Source of the DNA: UBA12087 sp964370815
Lineage (GTDB): Bacteria; Chloroflexota; Anaerolineae; Anaerolineales; Villigracilaceae
Direction of reading: 5' to 3'
Assembly: GCA_964370815.1 (NCBI GenBank)
Contig: CAYJKQ010000001.1
Location: 1-64,000 of the forward strand
DNA: 64,000 nt
Of this stretch, positions 61,901 to 64,000 are shown piece by piece. Positions within the stretch are counted from its first letter, which is position 1. Each line of letters starts with the position of its first letter. A program made the translations under genes and the position numbers. The notes beneath the pieces were generated by a model that was not told where the DNA came from, searched no databases, and saw nothing but the letters and a program-made list of their open reading frames with translations.

Positions 61901-64000
61901 ATGTTCAAACCAATCTCACCAAAATTAGACATTACAGAGATGGAAAATGCCATCCTGAGATATTGGAAAGATCAGGAAATATTCAAGAAAACCGGTTTGG
62001 AGCGGATGGGAAAACCAGAATATGTTTTTTATGAAGGGCCTCCTACGGCAAATGGAAAACCTGGTGTCCACCATGTAGAAGCCCGTGCTTTTAAGGATAT
62101 GTTTCCAAGATATAAAATAATGCGTGGTTTTCATGTATCCCGCCGAGGTGGGTGGGACACGCATGGATTACCGGTGGAAATTGAAGTTGAGAAAAAACAT
62201 GGCTTTACAAACAAACAACAGATTGAAGATTATGGGATTGCAAAGTTTAATGAAGAATGCAGAAAATCAGTTTTTGATTACATCCAGGATTGGGAAAAGC
62301 TTACAGACCGAATTGCATTTTGGGTTGACTTGAAAGATGCTTATGTTACATATACAAATGAATATATCGAATCGGTCTGGTGGATATTAAAGAGTTTCTG
62401 GGAAAAAGGGTTGCTCTACCAGGGCTACAAGGTAGTCCCTTATTGCCCACGTTGTGGAACTCCACTTTCGGACCACGAGGTGGCACAGGGATATGCTGAA
62501 GCGAAAGATCCATCAGTATTTGTTCGGTTACCTCTTGTGGATGTTCCAAATACATCATTATTGGTTTGGACAACCACACCTTGGACTCTCCCGGGAAATG
62601 TTGCAGTCGCTGCCAACCCGGAGGTTGATTATGTCACAATAGAAAGAGATTTACCCGAAGGTGGTAAAGAGCGATTGATCCTAGCCCAAATGCTCATGGA
62701 AAAAGTGTTTGGCGAGGATCAGATCAATATTATCGATAACTTCAAAGGGAAAGAATTGGATCATTACCAATACCAACCATTGTTCACATTTATGCTTCCA
62801 GACAAACCTGCATACTTTGTGGTCATGGGAGATTTCGTAACCACCGAGGATGGTACTGGTTTGGTCCACATGGCTCCAGCTTTCGGCGCTGAGGATATGC
62901 AGGCAGCGATTAAGTACGATCTACCAATTCTAATGACAGTCGGACCAGATGGGACTTTTAACCCGGATATTACTCCCTGGAAAGGGTTATTTGTAAAAGA
63001 TGCAGATCCACTTATTGTCAAGGATCTGCTAGCACGTGGATTACTCTTCCGCTCTGAGTTGTACACCCATACCTATCCTTTCTGCTGGCGTTGTGATACT
63101 CCATTGCTCTACTATGCGCGAGGCACATGGTATATCCGAACAAGCCAATTTAAGGATAGGTTAGTGGAAATCAACCGTAATAATATTAATTGGGTTCCAA
63201 CTCATGTTAAAGAAGGTCGCTTTGGAAATTGGTTGGAGAATAATATCGATTGGGCTTTGGGCCGCGAAAGATTTTGGGGAACTCCTTTACCTGTTTGGGA
63301 ATGTAAAGAATGTAAACATCAAGAATGTGTTGGTTCAGTGGCAGAACTTACTCAAAAAACCGGTCAAGATCAATCCGATCTTGATCTACACAGACCTTTT
63401 GTGGATGATGTCCAATGGAATTGCCCTGAATGCAATTCCATTATGCAGCGTGTTCCTGAGTTGATAGACGTCTGGTTTGATTCAGGCTCGATGCCGGTCG
63501 CACAGTTACATTATCCTTTTGAGAATCAGGAATTATTTTCGAATCAATTCCCAGCGGATTATATCTGCGAAGCAGTCGATCAAACCAGAGGTTGGTTTTA
63601 TTCTTTACATGCCATCAGCACCATGCTATTTGATAGTGAAAGCTATAAGAATGTTGTTTGTTTGGGTCTGGTTTTGGATCGCGATGGGCAAAAGATGTCT
63701 AAGAGTCGTGGCACAGCCATTGATCCCTGGGATATTCTAAATGTAAGCGGTGCGGATGCATTCCGTTGGTATTTTTATACATCCGGTCCACCTCACGCAG
63801 AACGTAGATTCTCCCCGGATCTGGTTACGGATATTGTGCGAAGTTTTACGCTAACCTTATGGAATGTTTATTCCTTCTTTGTCACATATGCAAACCTTGA
63901 TAAACCAGTTGTGAAGGAGAATTTTCTACCAGTTAATGAGTTGGATAAATGGCTCTTATCAACATTAAATGTGCTTGTGAGAGATGTAACCAAGGCTTAT
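61901..64000 (+). CDS. ileS: Isoleucyl-tRNA synthetase, IleS2 type (3' end outside window)
   Basis: IleS charges tRNA-Ile and proofreads valine. The first 700 residues are present and the frame is open to the window edge. GGAGG lies four bases before the ATG. The sequence is of the eukaryote-like/actinobacterial IleS2 type (YEGPPTANGKPGVHH, then RRGGWDTHGLPVE). The class I signature reads GVHH at residues 55-58 instead of HxGH. The CP1 editing domain (LVWTTTPWTLPGN, about 224-236), a CWRC zinc-like pair near 393-396 and the second signature KMSKS (about 598-602) are present. IleS2 enzymes are typically mupirocin-tolerant, and the GxHH variant has been linked to very high resistance. Expression is under the upstream T-box. 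Confidence 0.95.
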   Translation, partial: MFKPISPKLDITEMENAILRYWKDQEIFKKTGLERMGKPEYVFYEGPPTANGKPGVHHVEARAFKDMFPRYKIMRGFHVSRRGGWDTHGLPVEIEVEKKHGFTNKQQIEDYGIAKFNEECRKSVFDYIQDWEKLTDRIAFWVDLKDAYVTYTNEYIESVWWILKSFWEKGLLYQGYKVVPYCPRCGTPLSDHEVAQGYAEAKDPSVFVRLPLVDVPNTSLLVWTTTPWTLPGNVAVAANPEVDYVTIERDLPEGGKERLILAQMLMEKVFGEDQINIIDNFKGKELDHYQYQPLFTFMLPDKPAYFVVMGDFVTTEDGTGLVHMAPAFGAEDMQAAIKYDLPILMTVGPDGTFNPDITPWKGLFVKDADPLIVKDLLARGLLFRSELYTHTYPFCWRCDTPLLYYARGTWYIRTSQFKDRLVEINRNNINWVPTHVKEGRFGNWLENNIDWALGRERFWGTPLPVWECKECKHQECVGSVAELTQKTGQDQSDLDLHRPFVDDVQWNCPECNSIMQRVPELIDVWFDSGSMPVAQLHYPFENQELFSNQFPADYICEAVDQTRGWFYSLHAISTMLFDSESYKNVVCLGLVLDRDGQKMSKSRGTAIDPWDILNVSGADAFRWYFYTSGPPHAERRFSPDLVTDIVRSFTLTLWNVYSFFVTYANLDKPVVKENFLPVNELDKWLLSTLNVLVRDVTKAY

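Noticed and set aside
1..64000. tRNA or rRNA genes
   Set aside because: I scanned the intergenic gaps by eye for cloverleaf arms, TTCRA motifs and rRNA core sequences and found none; a tRNAscan run would be decisive.

Overview
The window looks like chromosomal DNA of a Chloroflexota bacterium of the Anaerolineae type. This is inferred from gene content: a large dcw cell-wall/division cluster, a Tad pilus export cluster, a GT-C/NHL fusion glycosyltransferase, an IleS2-type isoleucyl-tRNA synthetase behind a T-box, and mid-range G+C. There is no rRNA, tRNA, CRISPR array, insertion sequence or prophage here. The last gene, ileS, runs off the right edge.

Layout. 1-2900 is repeat-rich and holds a small unknown gene, a TetA-like exporter and a peroxiredoxin-like gene whose in-frame TGA falls exactly where the active-site cysteine should be; a SECIS-like hairpin follows, so it reads best as a selenoprotein. 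3000-20530 is a minus-strand dcw cluster transcribed mraZ-rsmH-ftsL-ftsI-murF-mraY-murD-ftsW-murG-cvpA-like-murC-small ORF-murB-ddl-ftsQ-ftsA-ftsZ, with a TTGACA promoter and three TGGGN MraZ boxes at its head. 20590-31960 holds a methyltransferase, a 1077-residue membrane glycosyltransferase with an NHL propeller, an S9 peptidase, a divergent glyoxylate reductase/glycerate kinase pair, a sphingosine-1-phosphate-lyase-like PLP enzyme and a small methyltransferase. 32380-35600 holds a GT87-like membrane glycosyltransferase and comM.

35680-39640 is the most unusual block: a tight four-gene set encoding a 2x[4Fe-4S] protein, an FAD oxidoreductase, a small membrane protein with two His pairs each 14 residues apart (a diheme cytochrome b pattern) and a secreted cytochrome c with 20 CxxCH sites, closed by a strong terminator. 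Together they look like a path taking electrons from the cytoplasm through the membrane to the cell surface. It is followed by a MefA-like exporter, an SH3 protein, and an acyl-CoA dehydrogenase/etfBA unit with a TetR-type palindrome at its promoter.

45640-51600 carries Tad genes (cpaB, REC-cpaE, cpaF, tadB, tadC), followed by comF, hpf, folE and folB. The right end holds a DUF429-like protein, a coiled-coil zinc-ribbon protein, transketolase, transaldolase, a GH36 alpha-galactosidase, and ileS under an AUC-specific T-box. IleS carries GxHH in place of the usual HxGH.

Four plus-strand genes (803, 21737, 28205, 34080) lack a usable Shine-Dalgarno site and have a -10 box ending 6-7 bases before the ATG, so leaderless transcription seems to be used here alongside ordinary SD-led genes.
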